Positions 5,969 through 6,469 of a stretch of DNA of 6,469 bases are shown here, piece after piece (the first letter of the stretch is position 1; each line of letters opens with the position of its first letter). This DNA is from an uncultured Selenomonadales bacterium (GTDB taxonomy: Bacteria; Bacillota_C; Negativicutes; Selenomonadales; Selenomonadaceae). The notes beneath the pieces were generated by a model that saw nothing but the letters and a program-made list of their open reading frames with translations, did no database searches and was not told the DNA's origin. The stretch lies in the NCBI GenBank assembly GCA_937916025.1, contig CALGGX010000146.1, forward strand, positions 1-6,469, written 5' to 3'. Position numbers and translations under genes: made by a program.

Positions 5969-6469
5969 TCGTCTTGGCATTTGTCAATCAGTTTGTATTC
6001 GATGCTCCAACAAATGATCCGCCGCCGAAACTTCCCGCCGTCGAAACGCAATCGACCACACCGACGACTGAAACTCCCGCCTCAAGTGTTGACTTTTCAT
6101 CCTCTCGAAAATTGGAAGGGCGCGGACGTGATCCATGGGAGCCGCAATATGTCGGCGTATCGGGCTATGTCACCGCGTACAGTGATGAAGAGCGCGAGAT
6201 ACAAAAACATTACACCGAAACGCCATGGCAGGTGACTACGTACGAACGCGACAAGCAATTTCTGAATAAGTCCGAGCAGACGATCGATCACAAGACGCCG
6301 GTTATCGTTCGCGAACAGCTGTTGGAAGTCGAGCGATATAATTTTTATCACGGATATCTCCGCGTCGAGCGCATTTCCGATGGCGCGCAGTTCTACATCA
6401 ATGTGCGCAACTTCGTCACGGAATCGTATTGGAATAGACGCGACAGCGAGGCGGCAGTCAGAGACGGGT
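5902..6469 (+). CDS. Out-of-frame continuation: membrane span plus extracytoplasmic-looking domain, 3' partial
   Basis: Read in the frame beginning TAT at 5902, the sequence is open for 189 codons to the window end. It starts 'YYEKVPKPKRFGISPW', with Lys/Arg on the inner side, followed by a hydrophobic helix 'FVAFLLIVLAFVNQFVF' (5950-6000). A Pro/Thr/Ser-rich linker follows (about 6001-6105). Then comes a charged, aromatic domain without further spans ('YVGVSGYVTAYSDEEREI', 'TPWQVTTYERDKQF', 'VIVREQLLEVERYNFYHGYL', 'DGAQFYINVRNFV'). No start codon with a ribosome binding site precedes it in this frame, so it is best read as the C-terminal part of the gene at 5516, disconnected by a one-base loss (or two-base gain) near 5900. 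The topology would be N-terminus inside, C-terminus outside. The family is unknown, with a Pro/Thr spacer like those of envelope-anchored proteins. Confidence 0.65.

Overview
The window looks like a piece of a bacterial chromosome of medium G+C (about half, judged by eye). It probably comes from a Firmicutes lineage, and Negativicutes (Selenomonas-like) is my best guess. That guess rests on the gene order pheS-pheT-zapA, an Asp23-type domain protein just upstream, strong Shine-Dalgarno sites and frequent TTG starts. No marker gene fixes the taxonomy, so this is inference.

Layout. (1) Positions 1-738 hold the 3' part of a gene whose C-terminal third is an Asp23/Gls24 (DUF322) domain; its start probably lies before the window. 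A clear intrinsic terminator follows it. (2) Positions 739-876 hold that terminator, a degenerate heptanucleotide tandem repeat, and a plausible pheS promoter with a very short leader. (3) Positions 877-4666 form a compact operon: pheS and pheT encode the two subunits of phenylalanyl-tRNA synthetase, and zapA encodes an FtsZ-ring accessory protein. All three start with TTG behind good ribosome binding sites. A second heptanucleotide array, inverted relative to the first, covers the 3' end of pheS, supplies its last residues and stop codon, and fills most of the pheS-pheT gap. (4) Positions 4667-4878 are a gap with no intact gene but with traces of a broken small coding sequence. (5) Positions 4879-5472 hold a minus-strand polytopic membrane protein. 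(6) From 5516 to the window end there is a divergently transcribed plus-strand gene for a protein of unknown function. Its frame is broken near base 5900. The N-terminal cytoplasmic-looking half is in one frame; a membrane span, a Pro/Thr linker and an extracytoplasmic-looking domain follow in the -1 frame and stay open to the end.

Functionally, the left two thirds is conserved housekeeping: translation (PheRS) coupled to cell division (ZapA). The right third is accessory: two uncharacterised membrane genes and apparent gene decay. The most unusual points are the frameshifted membrane gene, the inverted heptamer arrays bracketing pheS with one absorbed into its coding sequence, and the all-TTG operon. 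I found no CRISPR array, RNA gene, insertion sequence or clear novel defence system.
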